Positions 1 to 9,288 are shown, counted from the first letter of the stretch. The stretch is DNA of 64,000 bases from Terriglobia bacterium (GCA_032252755.1 JAVUPY010000017.1:62001-126000); one strand, 5' to 3'. The notes: generated by a model not told the origin, from the letters alone. Translations and numbers: made by a program.

Positions 1-47
1 TACTGGGTCGATGGTTTCCATTCGTCCAAATGTGGAACCGCCGTTCG

Positions 48-2264
48 TCAATTCGACCAGTAATAGGTCATCTTCACCTGGAACTGGTATGACGCCCGTT
101 CCAACCCGCGTCCCGTGGTCTGCGTGTAGATCGCAAAGAAATCGCTGTTCGGACGGAAGATATAGCGCAGCCTGACATTCACACTCGAGAGCTTGGCGTC
201 GTTGTTGATCTGCACGAACGTCGAACTCAGCAACTTGCGCGAAACGTTCACGTTCATTCGCCCGCCGATCAGGTTCGTCGAGAAGTTTCCCTGCGGCAGT
301 CGCACGCGGTTGAAACGGTCCGTCAGTTCCAGCATGAAATGCGCATCGGGACGGACTACGAAAGCAGCACCGGTTTCATACAGCTGTCCGGAATAGAAAT
401 CACCCCACGCCTGTTCCACTTCCCACATGAACCGCTTGCTCGCATCACTGACGTACTCAACCGACGGACGCAAGAAATGGTACGTAGCCTGAGGAATGAC
501 GATCCCCGGACGGATCTCGAAGGGCCCCGGCAGCGCGTCCGTCAGGTCCTCGGCGCGGAACTCGAAGGCCGCCGAATTCTTGAAGTCGGTTCTCCAGTTC
601 AACTCCGCCTGTCGCGTTGAGAGTCGTCCCTGCCGGTTCTCGTGGTACTCCATCGCGTTCTCGAACTGCATCTGCCGCACGAAAGGCAGAAACTTCGGAC
701 GCGGCTTGTATGCAGCCACGCCGTAATACTGGCGATCTCCCGTGCGCTCGACAAAGCCCATCTCCGGGTTAAAGTTCTTGCCGATGTCCTCGACAACACC
801 GTTGAAAGTCCAGAGGTCATCCTTGTACTCGGCCTGCATGCGCGCCGAATGCGTATCGGAATGCAACCCGGGCGTTGCGGTCGCCATCAGGATTCCGATC
901 ACATGGAAATGATCGGTCAGGTTCAGAGTCGTATCGGCCCCGAAGCCGCGGTTATAGTCGTGTGGCACACCGCCTTCCCGGTTTACGACCATTGCGCCCA
1001 CGTATGATCGCTTCAGGATTCCAGCTTTCACCCGACCAACCGTGAATTGCTGGCGTGGAATTCCGTTCGCGCCAATTGTCCCCAGTTCTCGCGTCTGCAC
1101 CTGCAGAAAACCGATGTCGAAGCGGCCCGTCTTCCCCGTTAACTTCGCGCCGTAGTCGATGGGCACTGGTTCCCCGTCCTCGGTTAAGCCGATGCGCCGG
1201 CTGAAGAATAACTGGTTCCAGTGCGAGCGCCCGAAATCGAAAATGCCCGCATTTTCCAGGAAGAATTCGCGCTTCTCGGGGAAGAAGAGCGGAAAACGCG
1301 ATAGGTTCACTTGCTGCTCGTCTACTTCCGTCTGCCCGAAATCGGGGTTCGCCGTCACCTCAGCCGTGAGCGACGGAGTCACGCCGATTCTCGCCACCTC
1401 GAGCCCACCAGCACCGAACATCCCGGCGTCATAACCCGCATAGCCGATGCGCTCAACGCCTTGGCGCCAGCCGGAAGTCACATATGGTTTGATCTCGAAC
1501 AGACGTCTCCGATGCAGTTCGCCTACTCCGTCCAGATCGCCGGCCTGCGACACGCGCTCCAGGGCGAAGCTGCGCTGCCAGCCACTCCAGAGATTCTCTT
1601 CGTTCTTTCGCCGAATGACTCGTGAGACATTGAATCCCCAGCGGTCGCGCCCTTCTTTGAATCGCAGACTGCTGAGCGGAATTGCGATCTCCACCGTCCA
1701 GCCGCCCTTGTCCACCCGCGCCTCGCTGACCCACGCCGTATCCCAGGAGATGTTGGTTGGGTCTTCGTCCTCGTAATCGCCGCCCAAGCCGTCTTCGGTA
1801 ATGAGAGCATCCTGTTGAGTACCCAGCGGTGTTACTGTAAAGCGGTACGCGCTGCGCCGGTCGTGATACGTGTCAAGTACGATCGCGATCTTGTCGTCAT
1901 TGCTGAAATCCGCGTCGCGCACCAACTCGCGCGCGTTTATTCGTCGAGGCTCACTGTCCCAGGCACGAATTCCGAGGTAGAGGTTCCTGTTGTCATAAAG
2001 AACCCGGATTTCAGTCCTTTCGCTAGCCGGTGCTCCTTCTTGCGGCTCTCGCTGTCGAAAATTATTGGCAGCTTCTGCTCGCGACCACACGGGTTCATCA
2101 AGACGTCCGTCCACCTTGATCGGCTCGGAAATGTGCAACGCGCGTATATGTGGCTGCGCGGTGGACACCTCGGAACTTGGAGTCTGAGCCTTACCCGCGA
2201 CCGCACACGCACAAACGGCCAGGACCGCTGTCAGGAAGGTCAGCCTTGAAAAGCCTTGCAGCAT
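48..2264 (-). CDS. CBM9-like / DUF5916 outer-membrane protein
   Basis: The 738-residue product begins with a signal peptide (hydrophobic stretch about residues 8-26, ending near GKAQ). A CBM9-like sugar-binding fold follows at about residues 40-200, opening with a VDGRLDEPVW motif. The rest looks like the DUF5916 beta-barrel, including the family-typical NPDFGQTEVDEQQVNLSRFP segment and the FPEKREFFLENAG motif. It ends in an aromatic-rich YYWSN tail, as outer-membrane barrels often do. The family is common in Acidobacteria and Bacteroidetes and its substrate is generally unknown; a role in carbohydrate or peptide handling at the outer membrane is inference. It stands alone on the minus strand, with 429 bases of non-coding DNA upstream. 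Confidence 0.85.
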   Translation of the reverse strand: MLQGFSRLTFLTAVLAVCACAVAGKAQTPSSEVSTAQPHIRALHISEPIKVDGRLDEPVWSRAEAANNFRQREPQEGAPASERTEIRVLYDNRNLYLGIRAWDSEPRRINARELVRDADFSNDDKIAIVLDTYHDRRSAYRFTVTPLGTQQDALITEDGLGGDYEDEDPTNISWDTAWVSEARVDKGGWTVEIAIPLSSLRFKEGRDRWGFNVSRVIRRKNEENLWSGWQRSFALERVSQAGDLDGVGELHRRRLFEIKPYVTSGWRQGVERIGYAGYDAGMFGAGGLEVARIGVTPSLTAEVTANPDFGQTEVDEQQVNLSRFPLFFPEKREFFLENAGIFDFGRSHWNQLFFSRRIGLTEDGEPVPIDYGAKLTGKTGRFDIGFLQVQTRELGTIGANGIPRQQFTVGRVKAGILKRSYVGAMVVNREGGVPHDYNRGFGADTTLNLTDHFHVIGILMATATPGLHSDTHSARMQAEYKDDLWTFNGVVEDIGKNFNPEMGFVERTGDRQYYGVAAYKPRPKFLPFVRQMQFENAMEYHENRQGRLSTRQAELNWRTDFKNSAAFEFRAEDLTDALPGPFEIRPGIVIPQATYHFLRPSVEYVSDASKRFMWEVEQAWGDFYSGQLYETGAAFVVRPDAHFMLELTDRFNRVRLPQGNFSTNLIGGRMNVNVSRKLLSSTFVQINNDAKLSSVNVRLRYIFRPNSDFFAIYTQTTGRGLERASYQFQVKMTYYWSN

Positions 2265-2693
2265 GGAGTGTTCGAAACAGATTCTTTCAACTGTCGGTTC
2301 TCAGGTACATGCTGCCGCATGGAAACACCGGTTGCAGCAGCGAAGGTCACATAGGCAGGTGATTCAACGGTTCACTCGGAGGAAATCAGCGAGAAGGCTG
2401 AACGGGCAAAATGGGATGGTTCATCACGTCGTCCACTTCATGGAGAGCACAGGGTCTTATTTCAGGAACACGCCAGAAATGTGGTAGAGAAATCGAGCGA
2501 GCAGAATGGCTCCTACCGCCGCGCACGTCACAACCACAACGAGTTCCTCACCTGGTGCGAGTACGGCCGACCGTTCAGCGCGAGAGGGTAGGGCAGTTAT
2601 TCTGGCCGTGCCTGAAAACAGAAGGTCGCGAATCGAGGGGGCGACGGTTTTCAATCGTCAATCCGAAAATAGTCAATCGTCAGTTCAGTCACC
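2265..2693. other. Intergenic region with a short direct repeat
   Basis: This 429-base stretch lies between the start of the DUF5916 gene and the end of the UDP-glucose dehydrogenase gene, so it should hold the DUF5916 promoter. Near its right end the 10-mer TCAATCGTCA occurs twice, at 2651-2660 and 2673-2682, 22 bases apart. A 65-codon minus-strand frame (2457-2654) ends in a hydrophobic segment, but it would start at TTG and has no recognisable homology, so it is not called as a gene. No clear promoter or terminator was identified. Confidence 0.4.
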
Positions 2694-4103
2694 TCACGCC
2701 GCCTCGGTTTTCCCAATCTCGACGTCGCGAACCCGGCCAGGAACAGTCTCCGGACGTCCAACGCTGACGTAGTTGAACCCGCGCCGCTCCATCTCCTGGA
2801 GCGAGTACAAGTTTCGCCCGTCGATAAGAATTGGGTGGCGGAGTTCCTTGCGCATCCGATCAAAATCGAGCGCCGTGAACTCTTCCCAATCGGTGAGCAC
2901 CAGCATCGCATCGGCACCTTTCGCGGCGTCATAGGCACTCGCGGCAAACGTGACTGAATCTGATTCGAGTTCCTCACGAGCGCGATCCATCGCTGCTGGA
3001 TCGTAGGCGACGATCTGGCATTTCTCCTTCAGCAGCATTTTCACCAGCGCTATCGCCGGAGACTCGCGGATATCGTCCGTTCCGCCCTTGAAGGCGAGTC
3101 CGAGAACCGCAAGTCGCTTCCCTTTCAATGTCCAGAGCACGTTGCGGACTTTGCGCAGGAAGAATTTACGCTGGTCTTCGTTGATCCGCATAACTTCCTC
3201 GAGCAGGTGGAACCCGCAGCCGTACTCGCGCGCGGCCGAGTGCAGCGCCGTCAGGTCTTTGGGGAAGCAGGAACCGCCATAGCCGATTCCCGGCTTGAGG
3301 AACTTGTTCCCGATGCGCTGGTCCGAGCCCATGCCTTCGCAGACTTCCTGGATGTCTGCACCTGCGGACTCGCAGAGATTCGCGACCGCATTGATGAACG
3401 ACACCTTCATCGCCAGGAACGCATTCGATGCGTGCTTGATCATCTCTGCGCTGCGCGTATGCGTGACAATCATTGGCGCCGGGAGCGGAGCCGCGTCGGG
3501 AATGGGAATTGCCCCCTTGGTTCGCGCGTAAGTTCCAAGCGTGAGCGGCAGATAAGCTTGCTCAAGAATGAGCCTTGATTTCAGGCAGTCGGAACCGATC
3601 ACGATGCGGTCCGGAAAAAGGAAGTCTGTTACGGCGGTGCCTTCCCGCAGGAACTCGGGATTCGAGGCGACGCAGAACAGCTTGGGCGATGCACCGTATC
3701 GAATCAGGATCCGCTTCACCCAGTCGTTAGTACCGACTGGAACCGTGCTCTTGACCACGATCACTTTATGCCGGTCAATGTTGACGGCAATGTCGTGGCA
3801 AACTGATTCGAGAACGGACAGGTCCGCTTCCCCAGTTTCGCAAGGCGGCGTGCCGACAGCGATGAACACGATGGAACTGGCCCGAACAGCCTCATGCAGG
3901 CTTGAAGTAAAGATAAGGCGATCGCCGGAGTGCCGCTTGAGCAACTCCGGCAGGAACTCCTCGTGAATGATACATTCGCCTCTTCTCAGGGCCTGAATTT
4001 TGGATTCATCATTATCAACACTGATTACATGGTGACCAACTTCCGCCATGCACGCGGCCGCTACCAGGCCGACGTACCCAGACCCAATGATCGCGATATT
4101 CAT
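2694..4103 (-). CDS. UDP-glucose 6-dehydrogenase family protein
   Basis: This 469-residue nucleotide-sugar dehydrogenase should oxidise UDP-glucose to UDP-glucuronate with NAD. It shows the N-terminal Rossmann motif IGSGYVGLVAAACMAEVG at residues 6-23. The conserved VKSTVPVGT segment lies at 118-125 and the catalytic-cysteine motif GIGYGGSCFPKDL has C279. The C-terminal domain contains GLAFKGGTDDIRESPA. The frame is open further upstream, but family alignment starts at MNIAIIGSG, so the ATG at 4103 was chosen. It is the last gene of a three-gene operon, 32 bases after the radical SAM gene. GDP-mannose dehydrogenase is a less likely alternative. Confidence 0.92.
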   Translation of the reverse strand: MNIAIIGSGYVGLVAAACMAEVGHHVISVDNDESKIQALRRGECIIHEEFLPELLKRHSGDRLIFTSSLHEAVRASSIVFIAVGTPPCETGEADLSVLESVCHDIAVNIDRHKVIVVKSTVPVGTNDWVKRILIRYGASPKLFCVASNPEFLREGTAVTDFLFPDRIVIGSDCLKSRLILEQAYLPLTLGTYARTKGAIPIPDAAPLPAPMIVTHTRSAEMIKHASNAFLAMKVSFINAVANLCESAGADIQEVCEGMGSDQRIGNKFLKPGIGYGGSCFPKDLTALHSAAREYGCGFHLLEEVMRINEDQRKFFLRKVRNVLWTLKGKRLAVLGLAFKGGTDDIRESPAIALVKMLLKEKCQIVAYDPAAMDRAREELESDSVTFAASAYDAAKGADAMLVLTDWEEFTALDFDRMRKELRHPILIDGRNLYSLQEMERRGFNYVSVGRPETVPGRVRDVEIGKTEAA

Positions 4104-4135
4104 CCCTTTGATCGTCCCTTCTTCAGTTTGAAGCC

Positions 4136-5437
4136 TCAGCTTTCTTTCTGGACTAACCCTTCCAGTTGCACCAGCGGCGCCGGTTTTTGCTCCTGGATGT
4201 CGCTGTAATCCTTGTCGTCGAACGATCCTGTGTAGTAAGCGTGAGCGCGTTCCCAAGCCTCGTCGTCAGGCAGAGCGCCGAATGTTTCGATGTAAAGCGG
4301 ACTGCCCGGGAACGGGAACATCGGCACGGGCTCGCTCACCCAGACATCATGTTGCTTGAGATTCTCCTGCCAGATACGGATATCGTTCTTGTCGTCGTGC
4401 TCGGTGAGGATGAGGTTCGCCTGCACCCATGGGATACGCTGCTTGGCATAGATGAGCAGCTCTGTTATGCGTTCGGTGCTCATCCGGCAGTTCTTGTTCA
4501 GATCCTCGCGGCCTTCTTCGGTGATGGACTCAATCCCGACTTCTATGGAGATGGTGTTAGCGCGGCCGAGCAGGTCGAGCGTTTCTTCGTTCCACAGATC
4601 GATACGCGTCTGGAAACCGATCTGAACGTTGCGCTCCGCGATAGCTTCGAGAAGGCGACGGACGTTCTTGCCAACCCCGAATATCTCGTCGATGAAGTAG
4701 ATGTAATCGACTCCACGGTCGACCAGGCGATCGACTTCGAGCAGCACTTCCTCAACCTCGCGCTCGTGGAATTTGTTGCGGAAGAGCGTCTTGTTGCAGA
4801 AGGTACACGCCCAAGGACATCCACGAGCAAACTCGAGTTCGGCGCCGCGACCTTCGCCCCAGAAGACGTGATGACGATGCCAGTGCTTCTCGACGTTGTA
4901 ATTGTCGAAATCAAGCGCCTTGAGGGTCTTCATATCAGCGGCGCCCAGTGTCGAAGCAATGTGTTCACCTTGCTCGTCACGCCAGCAGCATCCGTCGATT
5001 TCCTGCCATGGGCGAGAAGCAAGATCGGCAATCGCCTGATCGGGCTCCCCCTTGAGGACGACATCGGCCCCGGTTTTGCGGAGAGCGGCGCGCGGAGTGG
5101 CCGAACCGTGCGGACCAATGAGCACCTTAGTGGCTCCTTGGCCTAGCGCGGCAAACCACTCCATGGGGACGCGCAACTCTGGAGGAGGGCATCGCCAGAA
5201 CAGATACGACGGAGCAGAAGGGATGATCAGAAAATCTGGATGAAAGGAGCGCATTCGCGAGCGCACTTCGTCCAAAGACACGTTATCAGTCTGTGCGTCG
5301 ATGAGCATGGGCTCGTGGTCCGCCTCCCGAACCTTGTCATAGGCGAACATGAGTTCGAGAGGAACGTGGGGATCGCGGCATCCGAAATAGGTGGATCCCG
5401 TGAAATCCCAGTTCGGATTCACGAAGGCGAATTTCAT
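4136..5437 (-). CDS. B12-binding-domain radical SAM protein
   Basis: The 433-residue protein has a cobalamin-binding-like N-terminal half (about residues 1-195, with LIIPSAPSYLFW and VLIGPHGS) and a radical SAM core. The core carries the cluster motif CPWACTFC (C207, C211, C214), then an IYFIDEIFG strand and a SIEVGIES segment typical of the SAM barrel. It resembles the TIGR04295 group of B12-type radical SAM proteins, from memory. The chemistry is unknown; genes of this kind usually sit with sugar-nucleotide or glycosylation genes, as here. Its start overlaps the stop of the upstream epimerase gene by four bases (ATGA), which suggests translational coupling. Confidence 0.85.
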   Translation of the reverse strand: MKFAFVNPNWDFTGSTYFGCRDPHVPLELMFAYDKVREADHEPMLIDAQTDNVSLDEVRSRMRSFHPDFLIIPSAPSYLFWRCPPPELRVPMEWFAALGQGATKVLIGPHGSATPRAALRKTGADVVLKGEPDQAIADLASRPWQEIDGCCWRDEQGEHIASTLGAADMKTLKALDFDNYNVEKHWHRHHVFWGEGRGAELEFARGCPWACTFCNKTLFRNKFHEREVEEVLLEVDRLVDRGVDYIYFIDEIFGVGKNVRRLLEAIAERNVQIGFQTRIDLWNEETLDLLGRANTISIEVGIESITEEGREDLNKNCRMSTERITELLIYAKQRIPWVQANLILTEHDDKNDIRIWQENLKQHDVWVSEPVPMFPFPGSPLYIETFGALPDDEAWERAHAYYTGSFDDKDYSDIQEQKPAPLVQLEGLVQKES

Positions 5438-6540
5438 GCGGTTCGCCCCAACTCCAGGCTGGTGTTCTGTGCGGCCTCGGACTCCGACGGCCGAACAGCG
5501 GCAATCAGCTCGCGGTTTTTGCGGTACCAGGCGAGCATTCGTTCCAGCACATCACGAACATTCACTTCTGGCCTCCAGCCGGTAATTCGGGTGAGCTTGG
5601 AGTAGTCACTCACGTAATACAGCTGATCTCCGGCGCGAAGCCGATCGCGCTCAAAGTCGATTCGCTCACCTGTAAGTTCACGTATGTGTTCGATGAGCTC
5701 CAGCAACGAGACTGAGTTCGCTTCACCGCCACCAACGTTGAATACCTCTCCTGCGGTCTGGTCCTGCCGCTCGCGAACGACTTCAAAGGCGCGAAGGAGA
5801 TCTTCGACATAGAGAACATCACGCACCTGAAGACCGCTGCCGTAGATCGTGATAGGTGCTCGCTGCATGGCAGAGTACAGGAAGTGAGCGACCCAGCCCT
5901 GGTCTTCGTTGCCGAACTGGCGCGGGCCCGCGATGCACGACATGCGGAACACCACCGTGGGCAGGCCGTAAATGCGCGCGTAGTCGTGGACGTACTGGTC
6001 GGCCGCTCCCTTCGAGCAGCCATAAGGAGAGTGAAAGTCGAGAGGCTGCGATTCGTCGGTCGCCGCTACGTTACCGGTAATGATGTATCGGGTAGGCTGG
6101 GCGACGGCGGTTCGGCCCGCGAGATCACCGTAAACTTTATTGGTGGATGTGAAGAGCAAGAAAGGATTGCGGCCCGTTTGCCGTGCGGCCTCGAGTACAT
6201 TGATAGTTCCACCCACATTAATGTCGAAGTCGTAGCGGGGATCGGCGACGGCAGTCGTCACCGCGACCTGTGCGGCGAAGTGGTAGATCTCTGTCGCGTG
6301 TTTGACGACTTTAGCAACTTTGGCCTGATCGCGAACATCTCCGATGGTAATTTGCAGGCGACCGCTCTTGCCCGCGGCCTTCTGGAGGAAGTCGAGGTTA
6401 TGACGCGCGCCTGGGCGCGAGAGATTGTCGAAGACGTGGACCTTGGCCTCGGTGGACTCGAGCAATCTACGAGCCCAGTTCGAGCCGATAAAACCCGCAC
6501 CGCCAAGGATCAAAACTGACCGAAACCGCTCCATCTTCAT
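5434..6540 (-). CDS. NAD-dependent epimerase/dehydratase (CDP-paratose 2-epimerase-like)
   Basis: The 368-residue extended SDR begins with the NAD-binding motif LILGGAGFIGSNWARRLL. It carries the TSTNKVYGDL segment and the catalytic SPYGCSK (YxxxK) motif, followed by VVFRMSCIAGPRQFG. The long insert and the GNEDQGWVAHF segment resemble CDP-tyvelose/paratose 2-epimerases, but the true substrate cannot be set from sequence. It is the first gene of an operon with the radical SAM and UDP-glucose dehydrogenase genes, which together may make an unusual sugar nucleotide for surface polysaccharide. Two ATGs are possible, at 6540 and 6534; neither has a strong ribosome-binding site. Confidence 0.87.
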   Translation of the reverse strand: MKMERFRSVLILGGAGFIGSNWARRLLESTEAKVHVFDNLSRPGARHNLDFLQKAAGKSGRLQITIGDVRDQAKVAKVVKHATEIYHFAAQVAVTTAVADPRYDFDINVGGTINVLEAARQTGRNPFLLFTSTNKVYGDLAGRTAVAQPTRYIITGNVAATDESQPLDFHSPYGCSKGAADQYVHDYARIYGLPTVVFRMSCIAGPRQFGNEDQGWVAHFLYSAMQRAPITIYGSGLQVRDVLYVEDLLRAFEVVRERQDQTAGEVFNVGGGEANSVSLLELIEHIRELTGERIDFERDRLRAGDQLYYVSDYSKLTRITGWRPEVNVRDVLERMLAWYRKNRELIAAVRPSESEAAQNTSLELGRTA

Positions 6541-6834
6541 CTTGAAAGGTTCACTCCGAACTCGGAAGTAGACACGCCTTTGGCGCCCTTGGGTAAGTAG
6601 ATGCGAGGGGTATGCTCTCGTGTTTGCCCCGGCTTGGAAAAGGAAGAGAATGTTTCAAGAAAAGAAAAACCGTCACGTGCAACTAGTCCTCCGGTAAGTC
6701 ATGCGAGAGAATTTCCGGCGCCGGCGTTGCGCCAAAGCGCGCCAGCGGAATGGCAAGACGCTTGCCTCAAAATGGCTCAAGGTTCTTGAGAGGATGTTAA
6801 AGGTGATCCAATCGGATTTAGGAGATATGAAACA
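6541..6834. promoter_or_regulatory. Divergent intergenic region, epimerase operon / NAPRTase
   Basis: This 294-base gap separates the divergently transcribed epimerase operon and the nicotinate phosphoribosyltransferase gene and must hold both promoters. The only element read with confidence is the AGGAGAT ribosome-binding site at 6820-6826, placed for the GTG start at 6835. An ATG at 6827 inside it opens only a three-codon frame (Met-Lys-Gln-stop). Confidence 0.45.
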
Positions 6835-7866
6835 GTGATCGACAGCCGCGGGTTGGACCGCTACACGGACCATTACTTCCTCAATTCGCGTATTGCTTTC
6901 CAGCACTGCGGTAATCAGCGACGTGTGATGTACCAGGTCTTCCAGCGCGGCGAGGTTATGCTGTGCGGGATGAGTTATGTCCGCGAGTTGCTGAGCTCCA
7001 TCGGATCGGAGATTGAGATTTCTGCTCTCGACGATGGAGACAGGGTGTCGCCGATGGAGTCGGTAATGCATATTGTGGGACCGATTGACAGGCTCCTGAC
7101 TTACGAGACCGTGTACCTCGGGCTGCTCGCGCGCATGACTCGGATTGCGACGAACGTGAGCGAGGCAGTGGACGCGGCAGGCGGGAAACCGGTGCTGTTC
7201 TTCCCTGCCCGCTTCGACATTCCAGAGGCACAAGAGTATGACGGCTATGCAGCGAAGATCGGCGGGGCTTTCGGGGCTTCGACGCAAGCGGAAGCCGACG
7301 CGTTTCACCAGCCCGCGGTGGGCACAATGCCTCACGCCATGATCGCAGCATTTAAGGGCAACACTGTTGCGGCAGCCCTGGCGTATGCAGAAGCTCTACC
7401 GAACGAGCCCCTCTGGGCATTGGTGGATTTCGAGAATGATTCGGCGCGAACGGCTGTTGAGGTTTTCAGGGCATTGAGGGATCGTCGGCACCGGCTGGCG
7501 GGAGTTCGATTGGATACGAGCCAGGACTTAGTGGATCGAGCCCTGCAGGAGCAGAGAATCGAATCGCCCGGAGTACAACCGCAGCTGGTCTTCGAAGTGA
7601 GGCGCCGGTTGGATGAAGCGGGTGCCCGCGACGTGAAGATTTCTGTCAGCGGTGGATTCTCGGCGGAGAAGATTCGGACTTTTGAGGAGAGGAAAACTCC
7701 GGTTGACGTCTATGCGATTGGGGAACGCTTTCTGAGAGGCTCGACTCCATTCACATCGGATGTGGTCGGGTATTACGAAGGGGACGCATTCATCCCTTGC
7801 GCCAAAGTGGGGCGGGAGTTCCGGCCGAACTCGAGGCTGAAAAGAATGGTATTTCCGGCAAAATGA
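6835..7866 (+). CDS. Nicotinate phosphoribosyltransferase
   Basis: The 343-residue enzyme would make nicotinate mononucleotide from nicotinate and PRPP in NAD salvage. It matches the short, archaeal-like NAPRTase group. The N-terminal motif is TDHYFLNSRIAF. The active-site region contains FGASTQAEADAF and GTMPHAMIAAF, with the conserved histidine that is phosphorylated in the family. The phosphate-binding ISVSGGFSAEKI segment lies near the C terminus. The start is GTG at 6835, with AGGAGAT eight bases upstream. The gene appears to be monocistronic, divergent from the epimerase operon and convergent with msrB. Confidence 0.9.
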   Translation: MIDSRGLDRYTDHYFLNSRIAFQHCGNQRRVMYQVFQRGEVMLCGMSYVRELLSSIGSEIEISALDDGDRVSPMESVMHIVGPIDRLLTYETVYLGLLARMTRIATNVSEAVDAAGGKPVLFFPARFDIPEAQEYDGYAAKIGGAFGASTQAEADAFHQPAVGTMPHAMIAAFKGNTVAAALAYAEALPNEPLWALVDFENDSARTAVEVFRALRDRRHRLAGVRLDTSQDLVDRALQEQRIESPGVQPQLVFEVRRRLDEAGARDVKISVSGGFSAEKIRTFEERKTPVDVYAIGERFLRGSTPFTSDVVGYYEGDAFIPCAKVGREFRPNSRLKRMVFPAK

Positions 7867-7921
7867 GCGGCGGCACCTGCCGCCGCGACTGCCGGCTAAA
7901 TAGTCCTGCGGTATGAACTTT

Positions 7922-8317
7922 TTACTTCTTATCCAGTTTGAGCGAAGCGCTGTTGATGCAGTAACGCAGGCCTGTCGGGCGTGGGCCGTCAGGAAAGACG
8001 TGGCCGAGATGTGAACCGCAGGCCGAGCAGGTGACCTCGACGCGGCGCATTCCGAAGGTGTTGTCGGAGTGCTCTTCGACCTTGTCTTTGTCCATTGCTT
8101 CGTAGAAGCTGGGCCACCCGCTGCCGGAATCGTACTTCGTCTCCGAACTGAAGAGATCCTGGCCACACGCGGCGCACTTGTAAGTGCCTGGCACTTTGGT
8201 GTGTGCATACTCGCCGGTAAAGGCCGGTTCCGTTCCCTTCTGGCGCAGGACGCGGTACTGCTCAGGAGTAAGTTCCTTCTTCCATTCTTCTTCTGTCTTT
8301 TGAACTTTGGCCGTCAT
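7922..8317 (-). CDS. msrB: Peptide-methionine (R)-S-oxide reductase MsrB
   Basis: The 131-residue cytosolic repair enzyme reduces the R-epimer of methionine sulfoxide. The zinc ligands are the CxxC pairs C48/C51 and C97/C100. The family motifs [11 protein letters not shown] and LGHVFPDGP are intact and the catalytic cysteine is C120 in [10 protein letters not shown] thiol residue, not selenocysteine, occupies the active site. Length and ends match single-domain MsrB. It is followed by the SDR gene on the same strand after 75 bases, so co-transcription is possible in the order SDR, msrB. Confidence 0.95.
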   Translation of the reverse strand: MTAKVQKTEEEWKKELTPEQYRVLRQKGTEPAFTGEYAHTKVPGTYKCAACGQDLFSSETKYDSGSGWPSFYEAMDKDKVEEHSDNTFGMRRVEVTCSACGSHLGHVFPDGPRPTGLRYCINSASLKLDKK

Positions 8318-8392
8318 TGTTGGTCCACCTGTTGATTAGATGGAGAATGCGCGCGAAAGATACAGAGGATGGAAGATCTGCAATTCGCGCAT

Positions 8393-9205
8393 CTACTTCT
8401 TTGCTCCCAGTGCGAGTCCTTCGACCCAGGGACCGGAGCCGAGCAGGGATTGTCCGCCATCGCAGACCATTACAGTTCCCGATATGTAAGACGCAGACTC
8501 GCTCCCGAGGAAGATGGCAACTTCGGCGATGTCGTCTTTTGTCCCGAAGCGGCGAAGTGGGATGCTGTGGGTGAGCGTGTCGCGGACCTGCTGGTTCGCA
8601 GCGAGGCGCGTCATGCCTTCAGTGTCGTCGATTGGCCCGGGGACGATGGAGTTGACGCGGACTCCTTCAGGACCCCACTCGATCGCCAGCGTGCGCGTGA
8701 TCATATCGACGCCCGCCTTTGCGGCACATACGTGCGACTGCAACGGCATGGGCGTGAAAGCCTGCGGCGCGGAGATATTAATAATGACAGCTCCGGGTTT
8801 GCGCAGAAACTCGTAGGCTGCGCGGCAGGCGTTAAACGTACCGAGGAGATCGATATCGACCACAGACTTGAAGGCATTGGACGACATGCCGGCGGCCATC
8901 GCGGGGAAGTTTCCGGCGGCACCACAAACGAGAATGTCGATTGGACCGAGAGCGGAATGGATTTCGGCAATGGCACGAGAGAGAGACGGATAGTCGCGCA
9001 CGTCGGCGGAAATCCCGATCGCGGCGGTGTCCAGGCTCTTGAGTTTCTCAACCGCCCCGTCGAGCTTCTCCTGCTTGCGCCCGATGATGCCGAGCTTCGC
9101 TCCTTGCTGTGCGAACCGTTCGGCGATACGAAGGTTGATTCCGGAACCACCGCCCGTGATGACGGCGAGTTTGTTCGCGAAGAGGCCGTTCTTAAAAGCG
9201 GACAT
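8393..9205 (-). CDS. SDR oxidoreductase, 2,4-dienoyl-CoA reductase-like
   Basis: The 270-residue short-chain dehydrogenase carries the NADP-binding motif TGGGSGINLRIAERFA and the segment CGAAGNFPAMAAGMS, followed by VDIDLLGTFN, which typifies 2,4-dienoyl-CoA reductases. The usual YxxxK catalytic tyrosine is absent: the site reads SHVCAAKAGVDM, with histidine five residues before the lysine, as in peroxisomal DECR. The GPIDDTEGM loop also fits that group. A role in unsaturated fatty acyl-CoA oxidation is therefore likelier than a FabG role. The frame extends upstream into a repeat region, so the start was set at ATG 9205 (MSAFKNGLF). Confidence 0.82.
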   Translation of the reverse strand: MSAFKNGLFANKLAVITGGGSGINLRIAERFAQQGAKLGIIGRKQEKLDGAVEKLKSLDTAAIGISADVRDYPSLSRAIAEIHSALGPIDILVCGAAGNFPAMAAGMSSNAFKSVVDIDLLGTFNACRAAYEFLRKPGAVIINISAPQAFTPMPLQSHVCAAKAGVDMITRTLAIEWGPEGVRVNSIVPGPIDDTEGMTRLAANQQVRDTLTHSIPLRRFGTKDDIAEVAIFLGSESASYISGTVMVCDGGQSLLGSGPWVEGLALGAKK

Positions 9206-9213
9206 AAGAGTAG

Positions 9214-9280
9214 AGGTACAAGGTGTAGGTACAAGGTGCAAGAGAAAAACATCCTGAACCTTGCACCTTGAACCTTGCAC
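9214..9280. repeat. Inverted and direct short repeats
   Basis: The left half contains AGGTACAAGGTG twice (9214-9225 and 9227-9238). The right half contains TGAACCTTGCAC twice (9255-9266 and 9269-9280). CAAGGTGCAAG (9232-9242) is the exact inverse of CTTGCACCTTG (9260-9270), giving an 11-bp stem with a 17-base loop. The element fills the gap between the DinB gene and the SDR gene. It may be a transcript hairpin or a decayed intergenic repeat; there is no U-tract. Confidence 0.75.
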
Positions 9281-9288
9281 TACGAATT

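Noticed and set aside
2457-2654. 65-codon minus-strand frame with a hydrophobic C terminus
   Set aside because: TTG start, no ribosome-binding site and overlap with a repeat; not enough support to call a gene.
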